Of a stretch of DNA of 64,000 nt, positions 55,322 through 64,000 are shown piece after piece. Each line of letters starts with the position of its first letter. The first letter of the stretch is position 1. Position numbers and translations under genes: made by a program. The notes under the pieces were generated by a model. That model searched no databases and had not been told where the DNA came from. It worked only from the letters and a program-made list of their open reading frames with translations. The stretch comes from an uncultured Bacteroidia bacterium (GTDB taxonomy: Bacteria; Bacteroidota; Bacteroidia; NS11-12g; UBA9320), in NCBI GenBank assembly GCA_943787465.1, contig CALSMN010000004.1, forward strand, positions 124,001 through 188,000. Reading direction: 5' to 3'.

Positions 55322-56573
55322 TTCATACCTTCATCAATTTGGGTTAAACCATTTTAAAAGAATAGTTTACCAAAACGCTTCCCAATACAAGCACTGTTGT
55401 ATTCTGGATAGCTGTCAACTCAATACAGGTAAATATGATGGCAAATATGAACTACTTGCTGCATTTGGTGCTGAAAAAATAATCCAAAATTTAACTGATT
55501 TAGATAACCATCAAAATGATTGGCTGTTTGGTATTTTATCTTACGACTTAAAAAATGAGTTCGAGGACCTAACAAGCTCAAATACATCCATTATCGAAAC
55601 TCCAAATCTCTTATTTTTTGTGCCTAAAATTATTATTGGAATAGATAAAAAAAATAAAGCAACTCTAATTAAAGGTGAAATTAGTAAAGATTTTTGGAAT
55701 CCTAAAAACCTAGATTCTTCATGCCAAATTGAACAATCAAATCAAACGACAAAAAAAAGAGATTACATACAAAATGTAAAAAAAATAATCGATTTGATTA
55801 AGCAAGGGGAAGTATATGAACTGAATTACTGCATTGCCAACACCTATAATTATCACAAATTTTCTCCCATTAATTTTCAGTTAAATTTAATCAATCATTC
55901 TCCTGTACCTATGGCTGCTTACTTTAAAAATAATACGGTCCATTTATGTGGAGCAAGCATGGAACGTTTTCTTACAAAAAATGACCAGACTCTGATAAGC
56001 CAACCCATTAAAGGAACGATCAAAAAAAGTACTGATTTACAAGAAGATCAAAAGTTGATTCACGAGCTTCAAAATTCAATAAAAGAACGTGCAGAAAATA
56101 TCATGATTGTAGACCTCGTTCGTAATGATTTAAATAGAATTTGCTTAACTGATTCCGTAAAAGTAACTGAACTTTGTGAAATATATAGCTACCTCCAAGT
56201 CCATCAAATGATTTCCTCTATTGAAGGAATACTAAAAAAAGACACACCCATTTCTGATATATTACATGCTACTTTTCCCATGGGCAGCATGACTGGAGCA
56301 CCAAAAATTTCAGCAATGAAACAAATAGACAGATTAGAAGAATTTAGACGTGGTTGGTATAGCGGATCAGTTGGATATATTTCTCCAAATGGTGATTTTG
56401 ATTTTAATGTTGTCATTCGCTCATTGCTATGTGATACCCTCAAAAAACAAATCAATTATTGTGCTGGAGGTGCCATAACTATTGACTCAAATCCTGAAAA
56501 AGAATGGGATGAAATTAAACTTAAAACTCAAGCAATCAATGAAGTATTAAGAAATAGTACTTCATATGCTTAA
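55308..56573 (+). CDS. pabB: Aminodeoxychorismate synthase component I (chorismate-binding enzyme)
   Basis: A 421-residue chorismate-binding enzyme. The core motif region QPIKGTIKKS carries Lys where PabB has its active-site lysine (TrpE has PIAGT), so p-aminobenzoate/folate synthesis is the likely role. Other conserved parts are ERAENIMIVDLVRNDL and FPMGSMTGAPKISAM, plus RGWYSGSVGYI. The first 100 residues form the divergent N-terminal domain. The ATG at 55308 lies inside the end of uvrC, so the genes are co-transcribed. The glutaminase PabA is not present. Confidence 0.88.
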   Translation: MINLNSYLHQFGLNHFKRIVYQNASQYKHCCILDSCQLNTGKYDGKYELLAAFGAEKIIQNLTDLDNHQNDWLFGILSYDLKNEFEDLTSSNTSIIETPNLLFFVPKIIIGIDKKNKATLIKGEISKDFWNPKNLDSSCQIEQSNQTTKKRDYIQNVKKIIDLIKQGEVYELNYCIANTYNYHKFSPINFQLNLINHSPVPMAAYFKNNTVHLCGASMERFLTKNDQTLISQPIKGTIKKSTDLQEDQKLIHELQNSIKERAENIMIVDLVRNDLNRICLTDSVKVTELCEIYSYLQVHQMISSIEGILKKDTPISDILHATFPMGSMTGAPKISAMKQIDRLEEFRRGWYSGSVGYISPNGDFDFNVVIRSLLCDTLKKQINYCAGGAITIDSNPEKEWDEIKLKTQAINEVLRNSTSYA

Positions 56574-56597
56574 ATTTGCTATATAACTTACTAAATA

Positions 56598-57551
56598 ATG
56601 GGTTCAATTATTTCATTAAATCTAAACGATTTTAAACATGGATCACCGCAACAAAAAAATAAATTTGTTCAAGACTTAGGTGACGCCTTTCAAACAATAG
56701 GATTTGTGGCTGTTTATAATCATCAACTAAGCGATGAGTTAACCGATAATCTTTATAAATACACACAAGAATTTTATGCTCTACCAATGGATATAAAAAT
56801 GAAATATCACATTAAAGGCTTAGCCGGACAACGTGGATTTACGTCATGGGGCACAGAGCATAGTAAGAATAGTAAAGTAGGTGATTTAAAAGAGTTCTAT
56901 CACTTTGGTCAGCATATTCCTCCTGATTTAAAAGAAAAGTATGATTATCCAAAAAATATATTGGTCGATGAAGTGCCTCAGTTTAATGAGCATGCCATGC
57001 ACGCTTATTCTGCTTTACAAGAAACTGGCAAATACATGCTTAGAGCCATTGCATTATTCTTAAAATTAGAGGAAAATTATTTTGATTCATACATTGAATA
57101 TGGTAACAGTATACTCAGACCCATACATTATGGGCCTATCCAAGAGGCTCCAAAAAATGCTGTGCGTGCCGGTCAGCATGAAGATATCAATTTAATCACA
57201 CTTCTAATGGGTGCTAGTGCCGAAGGTTTAGAGGTATTAGATAAGAAGAATAATTGGATCCCCATTACGGCTCTTCCAGACCAACTTGTTGTCAATGTTG
57301 GTGATATGCTTCAGCGATTGACCAATAATGTATTAAAAAGTACTACTCATCGTGTGGTTAATCCTCCCAAAGAAAAATGGGGGACCCCTCGTTTTTCAAT
57401 TCCATTTTTCTTGCACCCTACATCAAATATGCGTTTAGATAGTCTTGAGAATTGTATTTCAACAGAAAACCCAAAAATGTTTGAGGATATATCTGCTGGA
57501 GAATTCCTCACTCAACGTTTAATAGAAATTGGGCTTTTGGAAAAATCATAG
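56598..57551 (+). CDS. 2-oxoglutarate/Fe(II)-dependent dioxygenase, isopenicillin N synthase family
   Basis: A 317-residue non-heme iron oxygenase. The N-terminal DIOX_N domain (QDLGDAFQTIGFVAVYNH) precedes the double-stranded beta-helix core. Iron ligands are the HED motif in AGQHEDINL near residue 195 and His in STTHRVVNPP near 252; Arg-x-Ser in PRFSIPFF would bind 2-oxoglutarate. The substrate is unknown. It starts 24 bases after pabB and may be co-transcribed with it and the MATE gene. Confidence 0.9.
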   Translation: MGSIISLNLNDFKHGSPQQKNKFVQDLGDAFQTIGFVAVYNHQLSDELTDNLYKYTQEFYALPMDIKMKYHIKGLAGQRGFTSWGTEHSKNSKVGDLKEFYHFGQHIPPDLKEKYDYPKNILVDEVPQFNEHAMHAYSALQETGKYMLRAIALFLKLEENYFDSYIEYGNSILRPIHYGPIQEAPKNAVRAGQHEDINLITLLMGASAEGLEVLDKKNNWIPITALPDQLVVNVGDMLQRLTNNVLKSTTHRVVNPPKEKWGTPRFSIPFFLHPTSNMRLDSLENCISTENPKMFEDISAGEFLTQRLIEIGLLEKS

Positions 57552-57583
57552 TCTCCTCAAAACTTTAATCGTTTCAAATCACT

Positions 57584-58930
57584 TTGAAAAACTCGTATAT
57601 TTATGAAGTTATCAAAATAAGTTGGCCAATAATCATTGGTCAAATTGGATTGGTACTTACTGGTTTTTTTGACAGTATAATGGTAGCAAAACTGGGACAT
57701 GAAGAATTAGCAGCAGCGGGCATAAGTAATAGTATCTTTTTTTTACTCTCTATATTCCCAATGGGAGTTACCATGGCTTTTGCTTCCATTACAGGGATTT
57801 TACAGGGGAAAAATAAGACTTCATCATACACTATTTTAGCAAGCAATAGTCTTGTAGTAACCCTATTACTTTCCTTCATCGTTAGCTCAATTTTATACTT
57901 TACTACACAATGCTTTGATTTATTCGGTCAACCCCCTGAAGTGAATACAATTGCTACACCCTATTTGAATTTATTAAATTGGTCTTTAATGCCTCTATTA
58001 ATTTTCTTTTTTGCTAAAAATATATGTGACGGATTTAGCTACACTAAAGGGGGCATGATAGTAACATTGTCCGCATTGGGTGTTAATGTTTTTTTGAATT
58101 GGGTTTTGATTTATGGTCAGTTTGGATTTTCAGCATATGGTGTAGCTGGTGCCGGATATGCAACCATTATTTCGCGTATATATATGGCTGTATTTATGCT
58201 TATTATTCTATTTAAATCATCGTCAATACCTATTCACACACTTTCATTTATTCGTTCCTTCCGAACAAACCATCGAATAAACTTTTATAAAAAAATTATT
58301 CAACTTGGATTACCTACGGGTTTACAATATTTTTTTGAAGTCGCTGCATTTGCGGGTGCCGCTGTCATGGCTGGATGGTTAGGCGCTAAAGAGCTAGCTG
58401 CTCATCAATTGGCTATCACAATAGCGTCTTTTACCTATATGTTTGCTGGAGGAATTGCTGCAGGCGGGAGTATATGTGTAGCCAAAGCAAATGGTAAAAA
58501 GAATAAAAAGGATATTAAAAATTACGGAAAAGCATCATGGCAAATTGGGATAATAATTATGCTATTCTTTGCAGGTGTTTTTTTACTATTAAGTGAACCA
58601 TTGGCTCGATTATTTTCTGATCAATCTGATATCATTAAAATGGGATCCCAACTACTTATTTGGGCTGCTATCTTCCAACTAAGTGATGGTATTCAGGCTA
58701 TTTCCGTAGCTTTATTGAGAGGCATAGAGGATGTGAAAAAACCTAGTGCTTTCATCTTTATTTCTTATTGGATAATTGCTATCCCTGTTGGTTATTTTTT
58801 GTCAAATCTTGCGGGTTTCTCCCTTTGGTGGACTGGGATTAATGGGATATGGGTTGGGCTAAGTATTGGATTAACATTATCCGCATTGGGTCTTTCGTAT
58901 CGTTTTTATTATTTACTTCGTAAAACATGA
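57584..58930 (+). CDS. MATE-family efflux transporter
   Basis: A 448-residue cation-coupled multidrug exporter of the NorM/DinF type with 12 hydrophobic helices. The N-terminal half has SWPIIIGQIGLVLTGFFDSIMVAKLG, a standard MATE opening, and the second half has the repeated LGLPTGLQYFFE segment. The start is TTG at 57584; no better start is evident. It ends in an ATGA overlap with the next gene. The substrate is unknown. Confidence 0.93.
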   Translation: MKNSYIYEVIKISWPIIIGQIGLVLTGFFDSIMVAKLGHEELAAAGISNSIFFLLSIFPMGVTMAFASITGILQGKNKTSSYTILASNSLVVTLLLSFIVSSILYFTTQCFDLFGQPPEVNTIATPYLNLLNWSLMPLLIFFFAKNICDGFSYTKGGMIVTLSALGVNVFLNWVLIYGQFGFSAYGVAGAGYATIISRIYMAVFMLIILFKSSSIPIHTLSFIRSFRTNHRINFYKKIIQLGLPTGLQYFFEVAAFAGAAVMAGWLGAKELAAHQLAITIASFTYMFAGGIAAGGSICVAKANGKKNKKDIKNYGKASWQIGIIIMLFFAGVFLLLSEPLARLFSDQSDIIKMGSQLLIWAAIFQLSDGIQAISVALLRGIEDVKKPSAFIFISYWIIAIPVGYFLSNLAGFSLWWTGINGIWVGLSIGLTLSALGLSYRFYYLLRKT

Positions 58931-59652
58931 AATTTTATATTCTAATAGCATTGATTTTTGCCCGCTTTTGCTGTTCTGCCCAAATTTCAGTGGGACTGAT
59001 TGCTGAGCCTATCATAAATATAAGCCAAAGTCAGAATATCCCGCAATGGGATTCTGTAAACTCTGTAAAAAAACATGACTTAACAATTGGTATGGGTATA
59101 GAGATTAAAAAGAAATGGGACCGATATAACTCAATCAGTCTTATTCCTGGTTTTTATCAGACAAATCTACGTCTTGTCAGGAAAGACCTACAGTTTCTAG
59201 ATATTATACATCCGGCATTGCCAGAGATAAGAGACCTTACCCAGACTGCATCAAAAATAGCCAACCTACGATATCGAAATCAGTACATCGGTTTGCAAGT
59301 TTTAATTAATCGCCAATTACAACTCCGAAAAATTCCTCAAAAAATTAAAGTAGAGGCTGGATATGGCTTGGGTATTTTTGCTTTAGCTCATCACTCAATT
59401 AAAATTCAGACAGAGGGATTTGCAGTAAATAATACATTTATGCAGGTAATCAACAAAGAAACAGGTGTGAATCCAAAACTTTATTTAATCCAGATTTTAG
59501 GGGATATCAATCTATTGTATAATCTTACACCAAAACTAATTTTGAGTGGTGGTATAAAAGCCGCACTGCCTCTGAATAAGACAAACACAGAAAATTTTTC
59601 TTATTCAATTTATACCCCTGGATTCAAAATTGGATTACGAAAAGTTATTTAA
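58927..59652 (+). CDS. Outer-membrane beta-barrel protein (PF13568-like)
   Basis: A 241-residue exported protein with signal MKFYILIALIFARFCCSAQ. The mature part shows paired beta strands: IGMGIEIKKKWD, YIGLQVLINRQL, KVEAGYGLGIFAL and a final PGFKIGLRKVI. This fits the small outer-membrane barrel family that includes PorT, but I see no proof that it is PorT itself. It is coupled to the MATE gene by a 4-base overlap, and its stop abuts the convergent PKD gene. Confidence 0.7.
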   Translation: MKFYILIALIFARFCCSAQISVGLIAEPIINISQSQNIPQWDSVNSVKKHDLTIGMGIEIKKKWDRYNSISLIPGFYQTNLRLVRKDLQFLDIIHPALPEIRDLTQTASKIANLRYRNQYIGLQVLINRQLQLRKIPQKIKVEAGYGLGIFALAHHSIKIQTEGFAVNNTFMQVINKETGVNPKLYLIQILGDINLLYNLTPKLILSGGIKAALPLNKTNTENFSYSIYTPGFKIGLRKVI

Positions 59653-61800
59653 TTATCTTACTAGATAAACCTCCCCAGACGAAACGTAGGGCATATCAAT
59701 CCCGTTTTCTGGTTTTTCGTATTGGATTATAAAAAAGTAATATCCACTTTGAGCAAATGACCCTTCATATTTCCCATCCCAAGCAAATTTATCTACGCTT
59801 TTATACAGAAGCTCACCCCATCGATTAAAAATCTGCATTGATTTAATGGTTACATTTCCAGATGGTTTAAAAACATCATTGAGCCCATCATCATTGGGTG
59901 AAAAAGCATTAGGAATAAATATTTCACAAGCAAAGGGTAAAAAAGTAAGGTCAATATCATCTGTATATACACCACATTTATTTGTTACCGTTACTGAATA
60001 AGATCCTGATGAATTGATACTTCTAACTCCCCCAACATAACCATCATTCCAAGAATATATAGCCTCTGATGTGGTCACATCAATATTTTTTACTCCGTCA
60101 CCACATAACAATGAATCATTACCTAATTCAAAATACGGTGCTCGAATCACCCTCACTTGAAGAGTATCTCTATATGTACAGCCGTTTTTACTTTTTTGAG
60201 CCCATAAAAGACCAGCCTTATCAACTGTAGTAAAAGAATCAACATCTCCAGTGCTCCATAATATGGAAGCCCCAGCTTTACTTATTTTTTTTACATACTC
60301 ATCTCCTTGACAAATAGAGGTATCACTACCTAAATTAAAAATAGGGATATCAAACACCACCGTGCTAGAGGAGAAAGTATCTTTACAACCGTCCTCATCG
60401 ACAGCATAAGAAATTTCATGAGAACCTAATTGTGATGGACTAAAAACACCTGCAGAATTTACCTGATTCCCAATCCAAATACCATCTGGAGTTAAAGGGA
60501 TTAACATCACATCATCATCATTAATACAATAGGAAGAATTCAATCCACTAAAAGAGTTTATCGGTTGCTCTACTACTGCAACACTATCTTTGTATATGTC
60601 ATAGCATCCATTTGCATCTGTTACTTCTAAAATTAATTCATAATTGCCTACACTATTATAGGTATGTGAAACAGTTGATGTTGTAGCAGTATTCCCATCT
60701 CCAAAATCCCAAATATGTGATGCGGTAATATCTTTTGTTTTGTGATCAAAATTAAACACATTGTTATTGATGCATTGTACTGAATCTAATTGCAATAGTG
60801 TTGTATCTATAGGTTTCTCCCTCACTTCCAAAACCATCTCAAAAGAATCTGAGCAGACTTCATCTCTTGGAGTAAAAGAATTGGATACGATTAACTTCAC
60901 TGAATATGTGCCTGGTTTTGCATATGACACATCACCATTCACAATCTGGTTGTCAAATGTTCCATCTCCATAAACCCATTTAAAAACTGTATTTGAACTT
61001 GGGGTACTTAAATACCTATAAGATGAGTTATTTTTAAAGTAAAATGCATTGGGGCTTCCATCAGGTTTGTAAAAACACTGAACGACAGTATTATTTGAAT
61101 ATGCAGGATCCAATTCAAAATCAACAATAGGAGCAGGTGCAATTGTATCATACTTTGAAACCACTGCAAAACAACCTGGACTAGACACTTTTAAGGTGAC
61201 TTTATATATGCCATAGTTAGTATATGACTTGGCAGGAGATGAAACTGAAGATGTAGTCATATCGCCAAAATTCCAGTTGTAAGTTAACGTTTGGGGATTG
61301 GTTTGAGTAACCAAAGCCACAAAATCAGTACGATTATTCAACTCACATTGATAGTCGTCACTCATTGTAAAATCAAGAATTAAATTTTCTGTTTTTCTAT
61401 TTTTTTGAGGATAATTTGATGTAAGATAATCAAATACTGTACCCGAACCATTGTATTCAAAAACAGAAAAATAATAGGTAGTGTTGGGATCTAGTTTCTT
61501 AACCGTAACTGAAGATCCCGCCCCATTATATACTATAAACTCCGATGCACTAAGTGCTCCCCCATTGCCAAAACTGTCTGAGGCTAAATAATAAACATTT
61601 TGTTGAGGCAAATTGGATAATGGTACATCTTTAGATGCTATAACGATACGTGAGGTGCCATCACCATTCGTCCATGATAAATTAGTTTGAGAACAATAAG
61701 TTTGAGTAATAGTGAGGCTGGTCGCCGACATTGAAGGCACTTGAGCCTTAATAATAGACAGATTCAAAAATAAAAAGAAAAGCAAAAAACCTCTCAGCAT
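59653..61800 (-). CDS. PKD-repeat surface protein with T9SS type B sorting domain
   Basis: A 715-residue secreted protein. The signal peptide (MLRGFLLFFLFLNLSIIKAQ) is followed by a fibronectin-III-like region (residues about 25-135) and PKD domains with NWNFGDMTT, KWVYGDGTF and IWDFGDGNT motifs. The last 90 residues are the gliding-motility-associated C-terminal domain (FIPNAFSPNDDGLNDVF, then NRWGELLY and WDGKY), which directs export through the T9SS. It has no catalytic domain, so an adhesin-like role is likely. A TAATTTTG box lies 8 bases upstream of the ATG. Confidence 0.92.
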   Translation of the reverse strand: MLRGFLLFFLFLNLSIIKAQVPSMSATSLTITQTYCSQTNLSWTNGDGTSRIVIASKDVPLSNLPQQNVYYLASDSFGNGGALSASEFIVYNGAGSSVTVKKLDPNTTYYFSVFEYNGSGTVFDYLTSNYPQKNRKTENLILDFTMSDDYQCELNNRTDFVALVTQTNPQTLTYNWNFGDMTTSSVSSPAKSYTNYGIYKVTLKVSSPGCFAVVSKYDTIAPAPIVDFELDPAYSNNTVVQCFYKPDGSPNAFYFKNNSSYRYLSTPSSNTVFKWVYGDGTFDNQIVNGDVSYAKPGTYSVKLIVSNSFTPRDEVCSDSFEMVLEVREKPIDTTLLQLDSVQCINNNVFNFDHKTKDITASHIWDFGDGNTATTSTVSHTYNSVGNYELILEVTDANGCYDIYKDSVAVVEQPINSFSGLNSSYCINDDDVMLIPLTPDGIWIGNQVNSAGVFSPSQLGSHEISYAVDEDGCKDTFSSSTVVFDIPIFNLGSDTSICQGDEYVKKISKAGASILWSTGDVDSFTTVDKAGLLWAQKSKNGCTYRDTLQVRVIRAPYFELGNDSLLCGDGVKNIDVTTSEAIYSWNDGYVGGVRSINSSGSYSVTVTNKCGVYTDDIDLTFLPFACEIFIPNAFSPNDDGLNDVFKPSGNVTIKSMQIFNRWGELLYKSVDKFAWDGKYEGSFAQSGYYFFIIQYEKPENGIDMPYVSSGEVYLVR

Positions 61801-61808
61801 AGTTTTTA

Positions 61809-61816
61809 CAAAATTA
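61809..61816 (-). promoter_or_regulatory. -7 promoter box TAATTTTG for the PKD/T9SS cargo gene
   Basis: Exact TAnnTTTG match on the minus strand, 8 bases before the ATG at 61800. Confidence 0.5.
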
Positions 61817-61842
61817 GCAAATTAGTTGTTTTAATGCTTTAA

Positions 61843-62700
61843 TTAAATTCTAGCCAATATTCCCAAAGGTAATATTTGATTTGTTCTTGATTTCAAGCAC
61901 AATTCAAACAATTCAAAATCTCGCTGATAAAAAAAATCATTCATTAAATTTTGGATAATGTATGGGGACAAACCCAAAGAATAAACATTCAAAACCATAA
62001 AACCATCGGATGATAACAAATGTGAAACTTGTTCCAATAAAGCTCCTAGCTTTTGCTCCAACTTCCAGCGTTCCCCTTTTGCGCCAATTCCATAAGCAGG
62101 AGGATCTAATATAATCCCATTATATTTTTTTCCACGTTTCACTTCTCTGCTTACAAATTTTAGAGCATCCTCAACCACCCAACGTATCCCTTTTAAATTA
62201 CAATGAGTTTGATTTTCATTGGCCCAACTCACTACTTGTTTTATTGAATCCACATGAACAACATCCAGATTTGCAGCCTTTGCAGCAAGACTTGCCCCAC
62301 CGGTATAAGCAAACAAATTTAATACGCTCCCTTTTCCCTCAAAAGCTAATGATTTTTCATAGATGTAATCCCAATTCGCAGCTTGCTCTGGGAAAATACC
62401 TACATGCTTAAATTGAGTGAAATTCAACTTCATTTTAATTCTATTATCTTGAATTCTGTAGTTAATAAACCAAGGCTTCAATTTATTTTGATGTTCCCAA
62501 TTTCCCTGATGACTGCCTTCTTGAATGAATTTTGCCGTTTGGAGATTCGCCCACTCTTCTTTTGATAATCTCGGAGCCCAAATAGCTTGAGGTTCTGGTC
62601 TGGCTAAAATCTGACTAGCGAATTTTTCTAATTTGTATCCATTACCTGAATCAATTAATTCATAATCTGTCCAATTTTCAGGGAAAATGGCTTTTATCAT
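61843..62700 (-). CDS. SAM-dependent methyltransferase, RlmI/RlmK-like
   Basis: A 285-residue methyltransferase of the PF10672 (Methyltrans_SAM) type, related to 23S rRNA m5C/m7G enzymes RlmI and RlmKL. Motif I is VLNLFAYTGGASLAAAK-like near residue 120, the acidic DVVHVDS follows, and IILDPPAYG near 197 is the catalytic DPPxxG motif. It lacks the N-terminal PUA domain of RlmI, so the target is uncertain. It overlaps the upstream exonuclease gene by four bases (ATGA). Confidence 0.85.
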   Translation of the reverse strand: MIKAIFPENWTDYELIDSGNGYKLEKFASQILARPEPQAIWAPRLSKEEWANLQTAKFIQEGSHQGNWEHQNKLKPWFINYRIQDNRIKMKLNFTQFKHVGIFPEQAANWDYIYEKSLAFEGKGSVLNLFAYTGGASLAAKAANLDVVHVDSIKQVVSWANENQTHCNLKGIRWVVEDALKFVSREVKRGKKYNGIILDPPAYGIGAKGERWKLEQKLGALLEQVSHLLSSDGFMVLNVYSLGLSPYIIQNLMNDFFYQRDFELFELCLKSRTNQILPLGILARI

Positions 62701-63395
62701 ATTATTATTATTTCTTGGGGTTGAAGAGGTTGTTGATTGATCATGTGCAAATATATGCTTGCAAGTGAGGCAACATCATTTTGGCAGTATTTTCGAATCC
62801 TTTCCAAATTTCTATCCTGATAAAAAATATCGAAGACCATACTCCCATCTATGTCTTCTTTGGGTGAGGGAATATCAAATACAGCAGTCAATAGATCTAA
62901 AGATGTGTAATTTTTAAAATCACCAAACTTCCATAGATTCATGGTATCAAGGTGCTTAACATCCCATGGCTTTTTACCAGCTAAATCTAACATATCTGGG
63001 ATAGGCAAACCCTGAATCATAATACGTCTACTCAAATAAGGAAAATCAAACTCTTTCCCATTATGTGCACATAAAAAATGATCTTTGGGGTTGTAATTTT
63101 TTTGCAACAATTCACAAAACTTAGTCAAAATTTCTTTCTCATCTTCTCCATAAAAACTAGTCATTCTAAACATCCTATCATCTTTTTTTAAGATCATAAA
63201 ACCTACAGAAATACATATAATTTTACCAAATTCTGCATAAATACCAGCACGTGGATATAGCGCTTCAGGCGACTCCTCATTTTGAGCAATCTGCTTTGCT
63301 TTTTTGTCCCATAATTTCTTCCATCGAGAATCCAGTGAATGATAATTCTCCTGTTGTGGAACTGTTTCTATGTCTAAAAATAAGATGTTTTCCAT
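62697..63395 (-). CDS. Predicted 3'-5' exonuclease (PolB-like, PF10108)
   Basis: A 232-residue DEDDy-type exonuclease. The catalytic acids are visible in LFLDIETVP (Exo I, residues 5-13), HNGKEFDFPYLSRR near 113 (Exo II) and YCQNDVASLASIYL near 205 (Exo III with the Tyr). The family is known as predicted 3'-5' exonucleases related to the polymerase B proofreading domain. It is translationally coupled to the methyltransferase. A TAATTTTG box lies 23 bases before the ATG. Confidence 0.88.
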   Translation of the reverse strand: MENILFLDIETVPQQENYHSLDSRWKKLWDKKAKQIAQNEESPEALYPRAGIYAEFGKIICISVGFMILKKDDRMFRMTSFYGEDEKEILTKFCELLQKNYNPKDHFLCAHNGKEFDFPYLSRRIMIQGLPIPDMLDLAGKKPWDVKHLDTMNLWKFGDFKNYTSLDLLTAVFDIPSPKEDIDGSMVFDIFYQDRNLERIRKYCQNDVASLASIYLHMINQQPLQPQEIIII

Positions 63396-63418
63396 ATGTA
63401 TTTGTCTCTATTACAATA

Positions 63419-63426
63419 CAAAATTA
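63419..63426 (-). promoter_or_regulatory. -7 promoter box TAATTTTG for the exonuclease-methyltransferase unit
   Basis: Exact TAnnTTTG match on the minus strand, 23 bases before the ATG at 63395. Confidence 0.5.
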
Positions 63427-63481
63427 GTTTTTGAAATAAGATGACACCCTATTTATCTGTTTAATAAATACCATAAATTTA

Positions 63482-63489
63482 TAATTTTG
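63482..63489 (+). promoter_or_regulatory. -7 promoter box TAATTTTG for the right-edge gene
   Basis: Exact TAnnTTTG match, 5 bases before the ATG at 63495, which predicts a leaderless transcript. Confidence 0.5.
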
Positions 63490-63494
63490 TGTCT

Positions 63495-64000
63495 ATGGAT
63501 TCTCTAAAAAATCAACTTTTATACCCCTCTACTATGGGTATATTTTTATTAACAAATATTTTATTTACCCTATGTCCGATTTCATCTTTTGGTCAATTAA
63601 GTGAACATTTTTCAGATGGTAATTTATCAAAGAATCCAACATGGCAAGGTGATGTTGAAAAATTTATAGTCACAAATAATTACCTCATTTCAAATAGTGA
63701 AACAACAAATGATATTTTCTATATCAGTACACCTAGTTATGCACTTGAAAAAACTCAATGGAATATCAAATTATCCATCGATTTTAAAACATCATCAGCC
63801 AATTATATCGATATATTTTTGGCCTCTGATAGTTCTAATCCAGCAAAAGAAACTCAAACGTATTTCATACGTCTAGGTGGCACAAAGGATGAAATCTCAT
63901 TATATAAAAAATCAGGAAACGAGACAAAGTTACTCATTGATGGTACTGACGGAAAGACAGAAAATATAACATTGGATTTAATAATTACGTTTAATCAAAA
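63495..64000 (+). CDS. Exported protein, N-terminal part only
   Basis: An ATG at 63495 opens a frame that continues past the window; about 168 residues are visible. It begins with a long signal peptide (charged start, hydrophobic MGIFLLTNILFTLCPISS, then FGQ). The mature start LSEHFSDGNLSKNPTWQGD is a common opening of large Bacteroidota secreted proteins with lamin-tail or Ig-like domains and a T9SS sorting domain, but the deciding C-terminus is outside. The visible domain is beta-rich and lectin- or LamG-like. Confidence 0.75.
   Translation, partial: MDSLKNQLLYPSTMGIFLLTNILFTLCPISSFGQLSEHFSDGNLSKNPTWQGDVEKFIVTNNYLISNSETTNDIFYISTPSYALEKTQWNIKLSIDFKTSSANYIDIFLASDSSNPAKETQTYFIRLGGTKDEISLYKKSGNETKLLIDGTDGKTENITLDLIITFNQ

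Noticed and set aside
58927-59652. Assignment of this barrel as the T9SS core protein PorT
   Set aside because: Only general small-barrel features are visible and the usual ubiE neighbour is absent, so the specific name is not supported.
1-64000. CRISPR arrays, tRNA or rRNA genes, insertion sequences, prophage or restriction-modification genes
   Set aside because: No regularly spaced repeats, cloverleaf-like sequence, transposase, integrase or defence genes were recognised, and intergenic space is too small to hide most of them.

Overview
The window is AT-rich, densely coded chromosomal DNA from a member of the Bacteroidota. The evidence is a SusC/SusD pair, a type B sorting domain of the type IX secretion system (T9SS), DUF4290, DUF3098 and DUF6913 family genes, a RemB/Wzi-like barrel, a Bacteroidota-type long urocanate hydratase, and many TAnnTTTG promoter boxes, the -7 element of this phylum. 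The ligA-DUF6913-dapA and DUF4290-murA arrangements suggest Flavobacteriia or Saprospiria, but I cannot fix the class. I see no rRNA, tRNA, CRISPR array, insertion sequence or prophage.

Layout. 1-10840 holds an edge-truncated membrane protein, obgE, adk and a surface-polysaccharide region: flippase, two SAM methyltransferases if the one at 13305 is counted, three glycosyltransferases and a YfhO-like membrane protein. 10850-20739 is housekeeping: DNA polymerase III delta prime, RicT-like protein, recR, apaG, uppP with its DUF3098 partner, leuS, fumarylacetoacetase and an RRM protein. 20866-22308 is an ALDH8-type aldehyde dehydrogenase. 22531-29341 is a barrel gene plus a four-gene SusC/SusD lipoprotein operon on the minus strand, closed by a very strong hairpin. 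29546-33259 is DUF4290-murA and grpE-dnaJ. 33252-40436 carries urocanate hydratase, an exported WD40 protein, a RidA-family probable aminomuconate deaminase and the dapA-DUF6913-ligA cluster. 40533-53014 is rich in envelope genes: RemB-like barrel, fluoride channel, tsaD, the 1456-residue TamB, a PorV-like protein and a propeller lipoprotein. 53075-63395 has a cupin, uvrC, pabB, a 2OG-Fe(II) oxygenase, a MATE exporter, a barrel, a PKD-repeat T9SS cargo, an rRNA methyltransferase-like gene and an exonuclease. The start of another exported protein runs off the right edge.

Working together. The polysaccharide genes, UppP, TamB, SusCD, RemB-like and T9SS cargo genes all serve the cell envelope. 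The aldehyde dehydrogenase plus RidA protein (tryptophan), fumarylacetoacetase (tyrosine/phenylalanine) and urocanate hydratase (histidine) point to growth on amino acids.

Main oddities. The susC-like gene is out of frame with its own ATG and signal peptide because of an A9 run. One glycosyltransferase appears to start at CTG. Eight genes have a promoter box 5-10 bases before the start codon, which predicts leaderless mRNAs. Nine of ten convergent gene pairs abut or overlap at their stop codons. DnaJ keeps only one of its two zinc sites, and MurA has Asp where Cys is usual. No clearly new defence or mobile system was found.
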